DNA from: an uncultured Hyphomicrobiales bacterium
GTDB taxonomy: Bacteria; Pseudomonadota; Alphaproteobacteria; Rhizobiales; Beijerinckiaceae
NCBI GenBank assembly: GCA_903861645.1
Contig: CAIOVE010000031.1
Span: 1-44,414, forward strand
Length of the DNA: 44,414 bases
Reading direction: 5' to 3'
The notes beneath the pieces were generated by a model that saw only the letters and a program-made list of their open reading frames with translations, was not told the origin of the DNA and made no database searches. Both the position numbers and the translations under genes were made by a program. Of the stretch, positions 16,679 to 25,296 are shown in pieces. Each line of letters begins with the position of its first letter. The stretch's first letter is position 1.

Positions 16679-16696
16679 GTTCATCCACCGTTCATC
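16679..16696 (+). promoter_or_regulatory. Direct repeat GTTCATC-N4-GTTCATC (11-nt period), candidate response regulator box
   Basis: GTTCATC occurs at 16679-16685 and again at 16690-16696, exactly 11 nt apart. Tandem hexamer/heptamer repeats spaced by one helical turn are the usual site type for OmpR/PhoB/PhoP-family regulators, and such a regulator is encoded 0.4 kb downstream. The repeat is only about 20 nt before the start codon at 16718, too close for a classical activator position, so repression or a shifted start would have to be invoked. No convincing -10 was found. Confidence 0.35.
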
Positions 16697-16717
16697 AAGG
16701 CGCGATCAGGGTATGGC

Positions 16718-17041
16718 ATGATCCGGCCGCCCTTCGTCCTCTTCCTGTTTTCGCTGTTCGTCGCAAATTGTCCTGGCGGCGCGAAGGCGGCTTACGCGCG
16801 TGTTTGCCTCGACGCCGCCCAGACGCGGGAGGCTATCGCGTCGCTCAAACTCGCCAATCCCGTTGTCGCCCAACGCAATGCCGCCATTCACGTGGGCGGC
16901 GGGGAGTTCCTGCGCAGCCGCCTGTGCCGCTGGAACGAGGACTACATCTATGAAATAAGCCTGTTGCTGCGCGACGGCCATGTCACGCAGGTCTATATCC
17001 GCGCCGAAGACGGTCGTATCGTGGGCAAGAACGGCGAATAG
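16718..17041 (+). CDS. Small exported protein preceding the two-component system (FeuN-like position)
   Basis: A 107-residue protein with a signal peptide (residues 1-25, MIRPPFVLFLFSLFVANC...AKA) and a PepSY-like alpha/beta C-terminus (YEISLLLRDGHVTQVYIRAE). Two cysteines in the mature part (RVCLD and SRLCRW) may form a disulphide. The start has AGGG about 6 nt upstream. It lies 15 nt before the response regulator gene. In Sinorhizobium meliloti a small periplasmic protein, FeuN, is encoded beside feuPQ and restrains the kinase. By position and export this protein is a candidate counterpart, but sequence identity to FeuN cannot be checked here. Confidence 0.7.
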   Translation: MIRPPFVLFLFSLFVANCPGGAKAAYARVCLDAAQTREAIASLKLANPVVAQRNAAIHVGGGEFLRSRLCRWNEDYIYEISLLLRDGHVTQVYIRAEDGRIVGKNGE

Positions 17042-17056
17042 GACGGGGGTTGAGCG

Positions 17057-17755
17057 TTGCGCCTGCTGGTTGTCGAGGACGACAAGGATTTGAATCGACA
17101 GCTTGTCGCGGCGCTGGAGCAGGCGGGCTACGCCGTCGATCGCGCCTTTGATGGCGAGGAGGGATGGTTTCTGGGCGATACAGAGCCCTACGACGCGGTC
17201 GTGCTCGACATTGGCCTGCCCCGCAAGGACGGCGTTCGCGTGCTCGAGGAGTGGCGCAAGGCCGGTCGAAAAATGCCGGTCCTGTTGCTGACCGCGCGCG
17301 ATGGCTGGAGCGACAAGGTACGGGGGTTCGACGCGGGCGCCGACGATTATGTCGCCAAGCCGTTTCACATGGAGGAGGTTCTCGCGCGTTTGCGCGCGCT
17401 CCTGCGGCGCGCGGCCGGCCACGCCACCAGCGATCTGACGTGCGGCCCGATCACGCTCGATACGCGAGGCGGGCGGGTTCTCGTCGATGGCAATCCGATC
17501 AAGCTGACGTCGCATGAGTATCGATTGCTGGCGTATCTGATGCACCATCTGGGGCGCGTGGTGTCGCGCACCGAGCTCGTCGAGCATCTTTACGATCAGG
17601 ATTTCGATCGTGATTCCAATACGATCGAGGTGTTCGTGGGCAGGTTGCGCAAGAAACTCGGCGTTGACGCGATCCAGACCGTGCGCGGTCTTGGCTACAT
17701 CATCGCGCCGCCCGGCGCCGAGGGCGACGGGACGATGGTCAAGTCGCCTTCGTGA
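17057..17755 (+). CDS. feuP: OmpR/PhoB-family response regulator, FeuP-like
   Basis: A 232-residue regulator: receiver domain at 1-115 with phosphoacceptor Asp51 in VVLDIGLPRKDG, acidic pocket VVEDDKD, switch Thr in LLLTARDG and Lys in DDYVAKPFHMEE. A winged-helix DNA-binding domain follows (about 128-222, LTSHEYRLLAYLMHHLGRVV and DSNTIEVFVGRLRKKLG). The start codon is TTG, preceded by GGACGGGGG; no better start is available, since the receiver begins at the second residue. The stop overlaps the kinase start (GTGA). The order regulator, kinase, then cycHJKL/ccmIEFH genes is that described for feuPQ of Rhizobium leguminosarum. Confidence 0.88.
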   Translation: MRLLVVEDDKDLNRQLVAALEQAGYAVDRAFDGEEGWFLGDTEPYDAVVLDIGLPRKDGVRVLEEWRKAGRKMPVLLLTARDGWSDKVRGFDAGADDYVAKPFHMEEVLARLRALLRRAAGHATSDLTCGPITLDTRGGRVLVDGNPIKLTSHEYRLLAYLMHHLGRVVSRTELVEHLYDQDFDRDSNTIEVFVGRLRKKLGVDAIQTVRGLGYIIAPPGAEGDGTMVKSPS

Positions 17756-19143
17756 GAATGGAGGCGTCGACGCCCAGACCCTGGTCGATCGCCGCCCGGC
17801 TGCTGTTGTCGGCGATCGCGTGCAGCGTGGCGCTGCTGTTGATCGCCGGCGTGGTTCTCACATCACTTTACCGCCGAACAACCGAGCTCGCCTTCGACCA
17901 GCGCCTTGGCGTTTATCTTCGCGCCATTGTCGCGGACGTCGCCACGCCGGGCGACGACACGCGCTCCGAGCCGGGGCAGTTGGGCGAGCCGCAGTTCGAG
18001 CTGACGCTTTCCGGCTGGTATTGGCAGATCACGCGTCTCGACACGGACAAGCCCGACATCAAGGCGTCGCGTTCGCTGTTCGCGGCGCAGTTGCCGCGTC
18101 TCGCCGACCTGGGCGTTCCCGCCGGCATTGGCGGCTCGCGTCGGGGTTACGCGGCCGGGCCCGACGGCAAGCCGATCCGCGTGGTTGAACGCGAAATCGA
18201 CGTTGGCGACGCTGGCGTCTATCTCGTTCAGGTCGCGGCGACGACCGAGGAGGTCGACGATCAGATCTGGCGATTTGAGCTGTCGTTGAGCGTCGCCTTC
18301 GCCATTCTGGCGCTGGCTCTCGCCGCCGCGACGGTGGCGCAGGTTCGCTATGGTCTCGCCCCGCTTCGCCAGTTGGGCGACGAGGTTGGCGCCATCCGGC
18401 GGGGCGAGGCCGAGCGGATCGCCGGGGCCTATTCGGACGATCTCGCGCCGCTGGCGGGCGAACTCAACCTGATGATATCAGCCAATCGGGACATTCTGGA
18501 ACGATCGCGCACGCAAGTTGGCAATCTCGCGCACGCGCTCAAGACGCCGCTCAGTGTGATCGCCAACGAGGCGCGGACGTGGAGCGGGCCCCTGGCCGAT
18601 AAAGTCGCCGAGCAGGCGGCGCTCATGCGCGATCAGGTCACCTGGTATCTTGATCGGGCGCGCGTCGCGGCGCGCTCGCGGGTGATCGGCGCGACCACCG
18701 AAATCGCACAGGCGGTCGCCGGGTTGGCCCGCACCTTTTCCAAGATCTACGCCGATCGCGCCATTGAATTTGACGCCGATATTTCATCGACGGCCCGTTT
18801 CCGGGGAGAAAAGCAGGATTTCGAGGAAATGCTCGGCAATCTTGTCGATAACGCCGGCAAATGGGCGAGCGGTCGGGTCATGATCCGCGTCGATGTCCCG
18901 CCGGTTAGCGCGGATGGGCGCGCAATGATTGATGTGCTGGTCGATGACGATGGTCCTGGATTGCCCGAGGCCTCGCGGGCGCTCGCGGTAACCCGAGGCA
19001 AAAGACTGGATGAATCCAAGCCAGGCAGTGGCCTCGGCCTGTCGATCGTCACCGACCTCGCCGCCTTGCATGGCGGCTTTTTGCGCCTGGAGGATAGTCC
19101 GCTGGGTGGCTTGCGAGCCCGGCTTCGCTTGCCTTCCGTTTAG
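17752..19143 (+). CDS. feuQ: Membrane sensor histidine kinase, FeuQ-like
   Basis: A 463-residue kinase. The N-terminal membrane helix is at about 14-36 and a periplasmic sensor domain at about 37-175 (SGWYWQITRLDTDKPDIK). The second helix is at about 177-200, with a HAMP region after it. The dimerisation/phosphoacceptor domain carries His261 in GNLAHALKTPLSVIANE. The ATPase domain has NLVDNAGKWA, DDDGPGLPE and GSGLGLSIV. The start overlaps the regulator stop: GTG at 17752, with an ATG two codons in. FeuQ-type sensors respond to envelope or osmotic conditions; the actual signal here is unknown. Confidence 0.87.
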   Translation: MRMEASTPRPWSIAARLLLSAIACSVALLLIAGVVLTSLYRRTTELAFDQRLGVYLRAIVADVATPGDDTRSEPGQLGEPQFELTLSGWYWQITRLDTDKPDIKASRSLFAAQLPRLADLGVPAGIGGSRRGYAAGPDGKPIRVVEREIDVGDAGVYLVQVAATTEEVDDQIWRFELSLSVAFAILALALAAATVAQVRYGLAPLRQLGDEVGAIRRGEAERIAGAYSDDLAPLAGELNLMISANRDILERSRTQVGNLAHALKTPLSVIANEARTWSGPLADKVAEQAALMRDQVTWYLDRARVAARSRVIGATTEIAQAVAGLARTFSKIYADRAIEFDADISSTARFRGEKQDFEEMLGNLVDNAGKWASGRVMIRVDVPPVSADGRAMIDVLVDDDGPGLPEASRALAVTRGKRLDESKPGSGLGLSIVTDLAALHGGFLRLEDSPLGGLRARLRLPSV

Positions 19144-19195
19144 GCGCGCGGTACCGGAAAGAGACAGGGGATCGCCGCGCCACCGGAGGATTTGC

Positions 19196-19573
19196 ATGCG
19201 CGTTTGGCCAGGCGTTGTGATTTTGACTTTCATCGTCGCGGGTTGCGCGCCAACCGGCCCAAGTCCAGCCGCGCCGCCCCCGGTCGCCGCCGCTCCCCAA
19301 GGGCCGCCGTCGCCCGCGGGCGTTATCGCCGGGCCTCTTGGCGCCTCGCTCAGCGAGGCGGACCGGCAAACAGCTTTTGACACGCAGGTCGACGCGCTCG
19401 ACTCGGGTCAGCGCAAGTCGTGGAAGGGCAAGGCCGGCGTCTTTGGCTATGTCGAACCGGGCGTCGACGCCGGCGGTTGCCGCGACTACACCCACACGCT
19501 CTATATCGATGGCCGTCCGCAAAGCGGCAAGGGCAACGCCTGCCGACAGGCCAATGGGACGTGGAAATTCTGA
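19196..19573 (+). CDS. Small outer-membrane lipoprotein (surface antigen-like)
   Basis: A 125-residue lipoprotein. The signal ends in FIVAGC, giving a lipidated Cys at residue 18. A proline/alanine-rich linker follows, then a domain with SLSEADRQTAFDTQVDALDS and a C-terminal CRDYTHTLYIDGRPQSGKGN ... CRQANGTWKF. This ending is common to the RT0821/17-kDa-antigen-like family of alphaproteobacterial surface proteins. The ATG at 19196 is preceded by GGAGGA at a good distance. It lies between the kinase and the cytochrome genes; the 101-nt gap after it may carry the ccm promoter, but no clear -35/-10 pair was seen. Confidence 0.75.
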   Translation: MRVWPGVVILTFIVAGCAPTGPSPAAPPPVAAAPQGPPSPAGVIAGPLGASLSEADRQTAFDTQVDALDSGQRKSWKGKAGVFGYVEPGVDAGGCRDYTHTLYIDGRPQSGKGNACRQANGTWKF

Positions 19574-19674
19574 CGACCGCCGGGATCCCGCTCATGCCGC
19601 CGGGCGCGCGCGTCTCTTTTGGCGGGCGCAACAAGCGCCTTTCGGTCGCCGGAATTAAAGGCTAAATCAGCGGC

Positions 19675-20784
19675 ATGATCTGGGTCGTTTTCGCCGTTTT
19701 GACGGGCACCGCCGTCCTTTCCGTTCTGTGGCCGTTGGCGCGGGCCCGCGGTCGCGTCGCGGCCGGGGCGGCCGTTGACCGCGCGCTTTACGACGCCACC
19801 ATTGCTGGAATCGACCGCGACCTCGAGCGCGGGCTCGCCACCGAGGCAGACGCGCGGGCGGCCCGAACGGAGGCGGCGCGCCGTCTGCTTGCCGCCACGC
19901 CGGCGACGGTCGAGGGGAACTCTGGTTCCCGCTGGGCCAGACGCGTGGCCGCCGTGATCGCCCTTGTCTTCATTCCCGCGGTGACGCTCGGCCTTTACGC
20001 CTATACGGGCGCGTCCGATTATCCCGATCAGCCGCTCGAGGCCCGCCTCAAGGCGCCCGTGAGCGGCAACGATATCAATGTCGCGCTCGCGCGCATTGAA
20101 AAGCATCTGGCCGACGAGCCGGGCGACGCGCGCGGTTGGGAGATCGTGGCGCCTGTGTATCTTCGGCTTGGCCGCCCGCGCGACGCGGCGCGCGCCTGGC
20201 AGCAGGTCATCAAGCTGAATGGCGTAACCGCCGATCGGGCGAGTTCCTTTGGCGAGGCGCTGGTTTACGCGGAAGAAGGCAAGGTGACGCCGCAGGCGCG
20301 CGCCGCCTTTGAAAGCGCTCTCAAGGTGGATGAAAAGGAACCGCGCGCCCGGTTCTTCCTCGGCGTCGCCGCCGAGCAGGATGGAGATTCCGCGCGTGCG
20401 GTCGATATATGGACGCGCCTGCTCAACGACTCGCCCGCCGACGCGCCTTTCGCGCCGGCGGTTCGCGAGCGCATTCAATCCCTGGGCGCCGCCCCGCCCG
20501 TGGTCCGCGGCCCCGATAGTCCGGCTGGCGCGGCCATTGCCGCCTTGGCGCCGGAAGATCAGCAAAAGTTTATTCGCGGCATGGTCGCCCAACTGGCCGA
20601 ACGACTCGCGCATGACGGCGCCGATCCCGAAGGATGGCTGCGGCTTGTGCGTGCCTATTCGGTTTTGGGCGAAGGCGACAAGGCGCGGGCGGCCCTGGTT
20701 GACGCGCGCAAGGCGCTGGATGGAAACGCCACGGCCATGGGTCAACTCGACTTGCTGTCGCGCGAACTTGGACTGGGCGGCTAG
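19675..20784 (+). CDS. ccmI: Cytochrome c biogenesis protein CcmI (CycH)
   Basis: A 369-residue membrane protein. The N-terminal helix ([20 protein letters not shown]) is followed by a cytoplasmic loop with [20 protein letters not shown], a second helix at about 81-101 and a periplasmic TPR-like domain (about 120-290) that holds apocytochrome c for the haem ligation machinery. [20 protein letters not shown] then [16 protein letters not shown] is the family's first TPR. It starts the ccmI-ccmE-ccmF-ccmH run, with 1 nt before ccmE. Confidence 0.93.
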   Translation: MIWVVFAVLTGTAVLSVLWPLARARGRVAAGAAVDRALYDATIAGIDRDLERGLATEADARAARTEAARRLLAATPATVEGNSGSRWARRVAAVIALVFIPAVTLGLYAYTGASDYPDQPLEARLKAPVSGNDINVALARIEKHLADEPGDARGWEIVAPVYLRLGRPRDAARAWQQVIKLNGVTADRASSFGEALVYAEEGKVTPQARAAFESALKVDEKEPRARFFLGVAAEQDGDSARAVDIWTRLLNDSPADAPFAPAVRERIQSLGAAPPVVRGPDSPAGAAIAALAPEDQQKFIRGMVAQLAERLAHDGADPEGWLRLVRAYSVLGEGDKARAALVDARKALDGNATAMGQLDLLSRELGLGG

Positions 20785-20785
20785 A

Positions 20786-21244
20786 ATGACCCGAAAAAGC
20801 CGCCGCCTCGTTCTCATCGCCGCCGCGCTCGGCATGCTCGGCGTCGCGGCTGGCCTCGTGCTGTTCGCCATGCGCGACAACATCGTGTTCTTCTATGGAC
20901 CAAGCGAACTGGCCGACAAGAAGCCCTCGCCGGGGTCGCGCCTGCGGATCGGCGGTTTGATCAAGGAGGGTTCGGTCGTTCGGGGCGATAACCTGAAAGT
21001 GGACTTCGTGGTCACCGACGGCAAGTCGGACGTCGCCGTGGTCTACGTCGGACAGACCCCGGACCTGTTCCGCGAGGGGCAGGGCGTCGTCGCCGAGGGC
21101 GTGCTTGTTTCGCCCGGTCGTTTCCGCGCCGATAGCGTGTTGGCCAAGCACGACGAAAAATACATGCCGCGCGAAGTCGCCGACGCGCTGAAGAAACAGG
21201 GCGTCTGGAACGAAGGCGCGGACAAGCCCGCTGGCAAGCCATGA
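20786..21244 (+). CDS. ccmE: Haem chaperone CcmE (CycJ)
   Basis: A 152-residue protein with one N-terminal anchor (about 8-29) and a periplasmic beta-barrel. The covalent haem-binding His122 and Tyr126 are in [10 protein letters not shown], the canonical HxxxY motif. The ATG at 20786 lies 1 nt after the ccmI stop; the frame is open far upstream inside ccmI, but the family N-terminus ([20 protein letters not shown]) fixes the start. CcmE takes haem from CcmC/D and passes it to the CcmF/H ligase. Confidence 0.96.
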   Translation: MTRKSRRLVLIAAALGMLGVAAGLVLFAMRDNIVFFYGPSELADKKPSPGSRLRIGGLIKEGSVVRGDNLKVDFVVTDGKSDVAVVYVGQTPDLFREGQGVVAEGVLVSPGRFRADSVLAKHDEKYMPREVADALKKQGVWNEGADKPAGKP

Positions 21245-21254
21245 GGTTCGCGTC

Positions 21255-23234
21255 ATGATCGTTGAAACCGGGCATTACGCGTTGGTGCTGGCGTTGGCTC
21301 TGGCGCTGGTGCAGGCTGTTTTGCCTTTGTGGGGCGTTTTGCGCCGCGATGGCGCGCTGATGGCGATCGCCGCGCCCGCCGCCGTCACGCAATTCATTTT
21401 TCTCGCGGTCAGTTTCGCGGCCCTCACCCACGCGCATGTCGTGTCGGACTTCTCGGTGCTCAACGTCATCGAGAATTCCCACTCGCTGAAACCGATGATC
21501 TATAAAATCTCCGGAGTCTGGGGAAACCACGAGGGCTCCATGCTCCTCTGGGTGCTGATCCTCGGGCTCTTCGGCGCGATGGTGGCGCTGTTTTCGCGCA
21601 TGATGCCGGATGATCTACGCGCCGCCGTTCTGTCGACCCAGGCGTGGCTTGGCTCGGCCTTTATCCTGTTCATTCTGTTGACGTCGAATCCCTTCGCCCG
21701 CGTATCCCCCGCGCCGCTCGAAGGGCGCGATCTCAACCCCATTTTGCAAGATCCGGGTCTCGCGATTCATCCGCCGCTGCTGTACGTCGGATATGTCGGC
21801 TTCTCGATCGTTTTCTCATTCGCGGCGGGCGCGCTGATCTGCGGTCGCATTGACGCGGCCTGGGCAAGGTTCGCGCGTCCGTGGACGCTGCTGGCTTGGA
21901 TATTCCTCACGCTCGGCATCGCGATGGGCTCCTACTGGGCGTATTACACGCTTGGGTGGGGCGGTTTCTGGTTCTGGGATCCCGTCGAGAATGCGTCTCT
22001 CATGCCGTGGCTGGCCGGTACCGCGCTCCTGCATTCCATCGTCGTGATGGAAAAGCGCGACGCCCTGAAAATCTGGACGATCTTTCTCGCGATCCTGGCG
22101 TTTTCGCTGTCGTTGCTTGGCACGTTCCTCGTGCGTTCGGGCGTGCTGACCTCCGTGCACGCCTTCGCCAGCGATCCCCAGCGTGGCGTTTTCATTCTGG
22201 CGATTCTGGTGTTTTTCATCGGCGGCGCGCTCGGGCTGTTCGCGTGGCGCGCTTCCGCGCTCAAATCCGGGGGCATATTCGCCCCCATTTCGCGCGAGGG
22301 CGCGCTTGTCGCCAATAACCTGTTGTTGACGACGAGCTGCGCGACCGTTTTCGTGGGCACGCTTTATCCACTCGCGCTCGAAGCCCTGACCGGCGAAAAG
22401 ATTTCCGTTGGCGCGCCGTTCTTCAATCTGACCTTCGGGCCCATCATCGCGCCCGTCTTCCTGTTGATGCCAATTGGTCAGGTGCTTGCCTGGAAACGGG
22501 GCGATCTGATCGGCGCCATGCAGCGCCTGATCATCGCGGCCGTCGCCGCGCTCGCGGCGACGCGTGTCCTGGCGGCGATGCATGGCGAGCCGGTCGTGGC
22601 GTTGATAGGTTCGGGCGTCGCCACATGGCTGATCGTCGGCTCGTTCGTCGAGGTTTTCGGGCGTGTCTTCTCGAGCGGCGCCAGTCTCGTGGTCATGTTC
22701 GCCCGCGGTGTCGGACTGCCGCGCTCGGCCTGGGGCACGGCCTTCGCGCACGCCGGCTTTGGCGTGACATTGCTCGGTCTCGCCGCAACGGGGTGGGGCG
22801 TCGAGAAGATCACAACCATCAAGGCCGGGGATGTGATCGAACTTGGTCCATGGCAGGTGGCCGTGCAAAGCCTCGATACGCGCCCGGGCCCCAATTTCCG
22901 GGCCAATATCGCGCCATCGTTGATCATGTCCGGCGGCGTCGCGATCGCCACGATAGAGCCGGCGCGCCGCTACTATCCGTCGCGACAGATGTCCACGACG
23001 GAAGCGGGAATCGCGACAATCGGCCTTGGGCAGGTTTACGTCAGTCTCTCCGGAGAAAATCCAGACGGTTCCCTTGACGCGCGGCTTTACTGGAAGCCGC
23101 TGGTCGCCTTGATCTGGCTCGGCGCCTTGATCATGGGGTTCGGCGGGGCGTTGTCCCTTTCGGATCGACGCCTGCGCATGGGCGTGGCGCGACGCGCGAA
23201 GGCCGCGGCGGTCGCCGCGCAACCGGCGGAGTAG
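21255..23234 (+). CDS. ccmF: Haem lyase subunit CcmF (CycK)
   Basis: A 659-residue polytopic membrane protein. The family signatures are GVWGNHEGSMLLWVLILGLF near residues 89-108 and the WWD-type motif WGGFWFWDPVENASLMPWL near 233-251. About 14-15 hydrophobic segments are visible, and the C-terminal periplasmic part contains RYYPSRQMSTTEAGI. With CcmH and CcmI it attaches haem to apocytochrome CXXCH sites. It follows ccmE by 10 nt and precedes ccmH by 4 nt. Confidence 0.97.
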   Translation: MIVETGHYALVLALALALVQAVLPLWGVLRRDGALMAIAAPAAVTQFIFLAVSFAALTHAHVVSDFSVLNVIENSHSLKPMIYKISGVWGNHEGSMLLWVLILGLFGAMVALFSRMMPDDLRAAVLSTQAWLGSAFILFILLTSNPFARVSPAPLEGRDLNPILQDPGLAIHPPLLYVGYVGFSIVFSFAAGALICGRIDAAWARFARPWTLLAWIFLTLGIAMGSYWAYYTLGWGGFWFWDPVENASLMPWLAGTALLHSIVVMEKRDALKIWTIFLAILAFSLSLLGTFLVRSGVLTSVHAFASDPQRGVFILAILVFFIGGALGLFAWRASALKSGGIFAPISREGALVANNLLLTTSCATVFVGTLYPLALEALTGEKISVGAPFFNLTFGPIIAPVFLLMPIGQVLAWKRGDLIGAMQRLIIAAVAALAATRVLAAMHGEPVVALIGSGVATWLIVGSFVEVFGRVFSSGASLVVMFARGVGLPRSAWGTAFAHAGFGVTLLGLAATGWGVEKITTIKAGDVIELGPWQVAVQSLDTRPGPNFRANIAPSLIMSGGVAIATIEPARRYYPSRQMSTTEAGIATIGLGQVYVSLSGENPDGSLDARLYWKPLVALIWLGALIMGFGGALSLSDRRLRMGVARRAKAAAVAAQPAE

Positions 23235-23238
23235 CGCC

Positions 23239-23697
23239 ATGCGTCTCGCCAGAGTTTTCATTTGCTTGGCTTTGTTGAGCACATCCGCTTTCGCCGTCGA
23301 GCCCGGAGAAGCATTGAAGGATCCCGCGCTCGAGGCGCGCGCGCGCGAAATTTCCGCGGAGCTTCGGTGTCTGGTTTGTCAGAACCAGTCCATCGACGAC
23401 AGTCAGGCGAGCCTCGCCAAGGACTTGCGACTGCTTGTGCGCGAACGCATCGCGGACGGCGACAGCAACGACGCCGTGCGGGCCTATCTGGTCGCCCGCT
23501 ATGGCGACTTTATTTTGCTCAAGCCGCCATTGAAAACCGAAACGGTATTTCTTTGGGCCACACCCTTCGCGATTCTCGCGCTCGGCGGCGTCGCGCTGGC
23601 GGTTTCGGCGCGGCGGCGGCGTGGCCTCGCCGCGAATATCGCGTCCGATCTGACCCCGGATGAGCGCAAGAAACTCGACGCCTTGCTCGACGCCTGA
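23239..23697 (+). CDS. ccmH: Apocytochrome thioreductase CcmH (CycL)
   Basis: A 152-residue protein: signal peptide 1-19, and a periplasmic three-helix domain with the redox pair Cys44/Cys47 in LRCLVCQNQSIDDSQA. A C-terminal membrane helix lies at about 103-123, with a short cytoplasmic tail. This is the short, alphaproteobacterial form (CcmH/CycL), with CcmI as a separate protein. A 119-nt intergenic gap follows; I see nothing definite in it. Confidence 0.96.
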   Translation: MRLARVFICLALLSTSAFAVEPGEALKDPALEARAREISAELRCLVCQNQSIDDSQASLAKDLRLLVRERIADGDSNDAVRAYLVARYGDFILLKPPLKTETVFLWATPFAILALGGVALAVSARRRRGLAANIASDLTPDERKKLDALLDA

Positions 23698-23816
23698 GCA
23701 ATCGTCGTCCGCTTGTCATGGGCGGATTTTAATTCGCGTTTGTTCGCTTTGCCATTCCTTGTTTCCCGTCATTCCCTCACAATCGCCGACCAGGCCGTCA
23801 AGAGTTCAATATCGCG

Positions 23817-25199
23817 ATGACCGATCACGATGACATCAAATCGCGCGCCGCTTTGGCTTCCATCGCGGCGAGCGCTCTTCTGACGTTGGGCAAGCTGGCC
23901 GCGGGCCTGCTGTCGGGATCGCTCGCGCTGATTTCCGAGGCCGGACACGGCTTGCTGGATACGGGCGCCACCATCCTCACTTATTTCGCGGTGCGCGCCT
24001 CCGCGCAACCCGCCGACGACGAGCATCATTACGGGCATGGCAAAATCGAGGCCGTGACGGCGCTGATCGAAACAGGACTTCTGATCGTTCTGGCGTTCGG
24101 CGTGATGGTGGAGGCCTTGCGCCGATTGTTCGGCCAGGCCGCCGAACCCGTCGACGCCAGTTGGCCGGTGTTCGCCGTGCTCGTGATTTCCATTGTCGTC
24201 GATTTCGTGCGCTACCGCTCGTTGAGCAAGATCGCGACCGAGACGCGCAGCGACGCGCTCGCCGCCGACGCCCTGCATTTTTCAAGCGATCTGATCGCCT
24301 CGATTTGTGTTCTCATCGGCCTTGGCGCGGCGTCGTTCGGGTTTCGGCAGGGCGATACGCTCGCCGCCGTCGCGGTCGCCTTTTTTATCGCCATCGCTGG
24401 ATGGCGCCTTGGACGGCAGACGATCGATACGCTGGTTGATCGCGCGCCCGCCGGTCTTTCCGAGCGCTTGCGCGATCGGATCGAAAATATCGCGGGCGTC
24501 GTCCGCGTCGATTCGCTTCGGCTTCGACCAGCCGGCGCGCGCGTCATCGGCGAGCTGGGCGTTGGCGTTCCCCGAACCATGCCGCTTGAGCGCGTGGCCG
24601 TCATCAAGGCCGACATCACGCGCGCCATGTCGGAGGAAGCGCCGGAAACCGATATCACGATCACCGCGAACCCGGTGGCGCTCGACAACGAAAGCGTCCT
24701 TGAACAGGTGCTGCTGATCGCGGCGCGGCGGCGCGTGCCCGTGCATCATGTCACCGTGCAGGAAATTGATGGCGTAAAGTCAATCAGCTTCGATGTGGAA
24801 CTGGACGGCGCCATGAGCCATGGGCGCGCGCATGACATCGCCAGCGGGCTGGAGGACGCCGTGCGCGCGGAGCTTGGCGGCGAAATCGAAGTGGACAGCC
24901 ATATCGAACCGCTCGAGGTTCAGGAACTTTCGGGACAGGATGTTGGTACTCGACGAGCGGAAGACATCACCGGCGCGCTCGTCTCGCTCGCCGCCGCCGG
25001 CGCCATATTGCGGGACGTGCACGAGGTGCGCGCGCGCGAAACCCAGCAGGGCCTCGTGGTGAATTATCATTGCCGGGTCGATCCACGTTTGACGGTGAAC
25101 GAAGTGCATGAAGCCGTTGACGCAATAGATCACGGCATGCGGCAAACATTCGCCGACATCGCCCGCGTGGTTGGTCACGCGGAACCGCCGGAAGCCTGA
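23817..25199 (+). CDS. Cation diffusion facilitator metal transporter with extended C-terminus
   Basis: A 460-residue CDF-family antiporter, longer than the usual 300 or so. Six membrane segments lie within residues 10-205. The transport site is formed by His44 and Asp48 in SEAGHGLLDTGA and His154/Asp158 in ALHFSSDLIAS, the arrangement seen in zinc-type members. A His-rich loop (DDEHHYGHGK) precedes the third segment. Beyond the standard cytoplasmic dimerisation domain (about 210-285) two more segments of similar character follow (about 290-370 and 380-455, with VHHVTVQEIDGVKSISFDVE and VHEVRARETQQGLVVNYHCR). Substrate specificity is not proven. Confidence 0.9.
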   Translation: MTDHDDIKSRAALASIAASALLTLGKLAAGLLSGSLALISEAGHGLLDTGATILTYFAVRASAQPADDEHHYGHGKIEAVTALIETGLLIVLAFGVMVEALRRLFGQAAEPVDASWPVFAVLVISIVVDFVRYRSLSKIATETRSDALAADALHFSSDLIASICVLIGLGAASFGFRQGDTLAAVAVAFFIAIAGWRLGRQTIDTLVDRAPAGLSERLRDRIENIAGVVRVDSLRLRPAGARVIGELGVGVPRTMPLERVAVIKADITRAMSEEAPETDITITANPVALDNESVLEQVLLIAARRRVPVHHVTVQEIDGVKSISFDVELDGAMSHGRAHDIASGLEDAVRAELGGEIEVDSHIEPLEVQELSGQDVGTRRAEDITGALVSLAAAGAILRDVHEVRARETQQGLVVNYHCRVDPRLTVNEVHEAVDAIDHGMRQTFADIARVVGHAEPPEA

Positions 25200-25296
25200 T
25201 CCGCGTCATCAAGCAAGCGCGGATTGTTGAATATTTGAGCTTGCCGCCTTGGCCCGACGCCCGCAATTCTGGCGCTCGAATTCAGGGCGCTCATCA

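Noticed and set aside
21816-23282. A 488-codon open frame on the minus strand across ccmF
   Set aside because: Shadow of ccmF, composed mostly of Arg, His, Asp and Gly with no recognisable domain.
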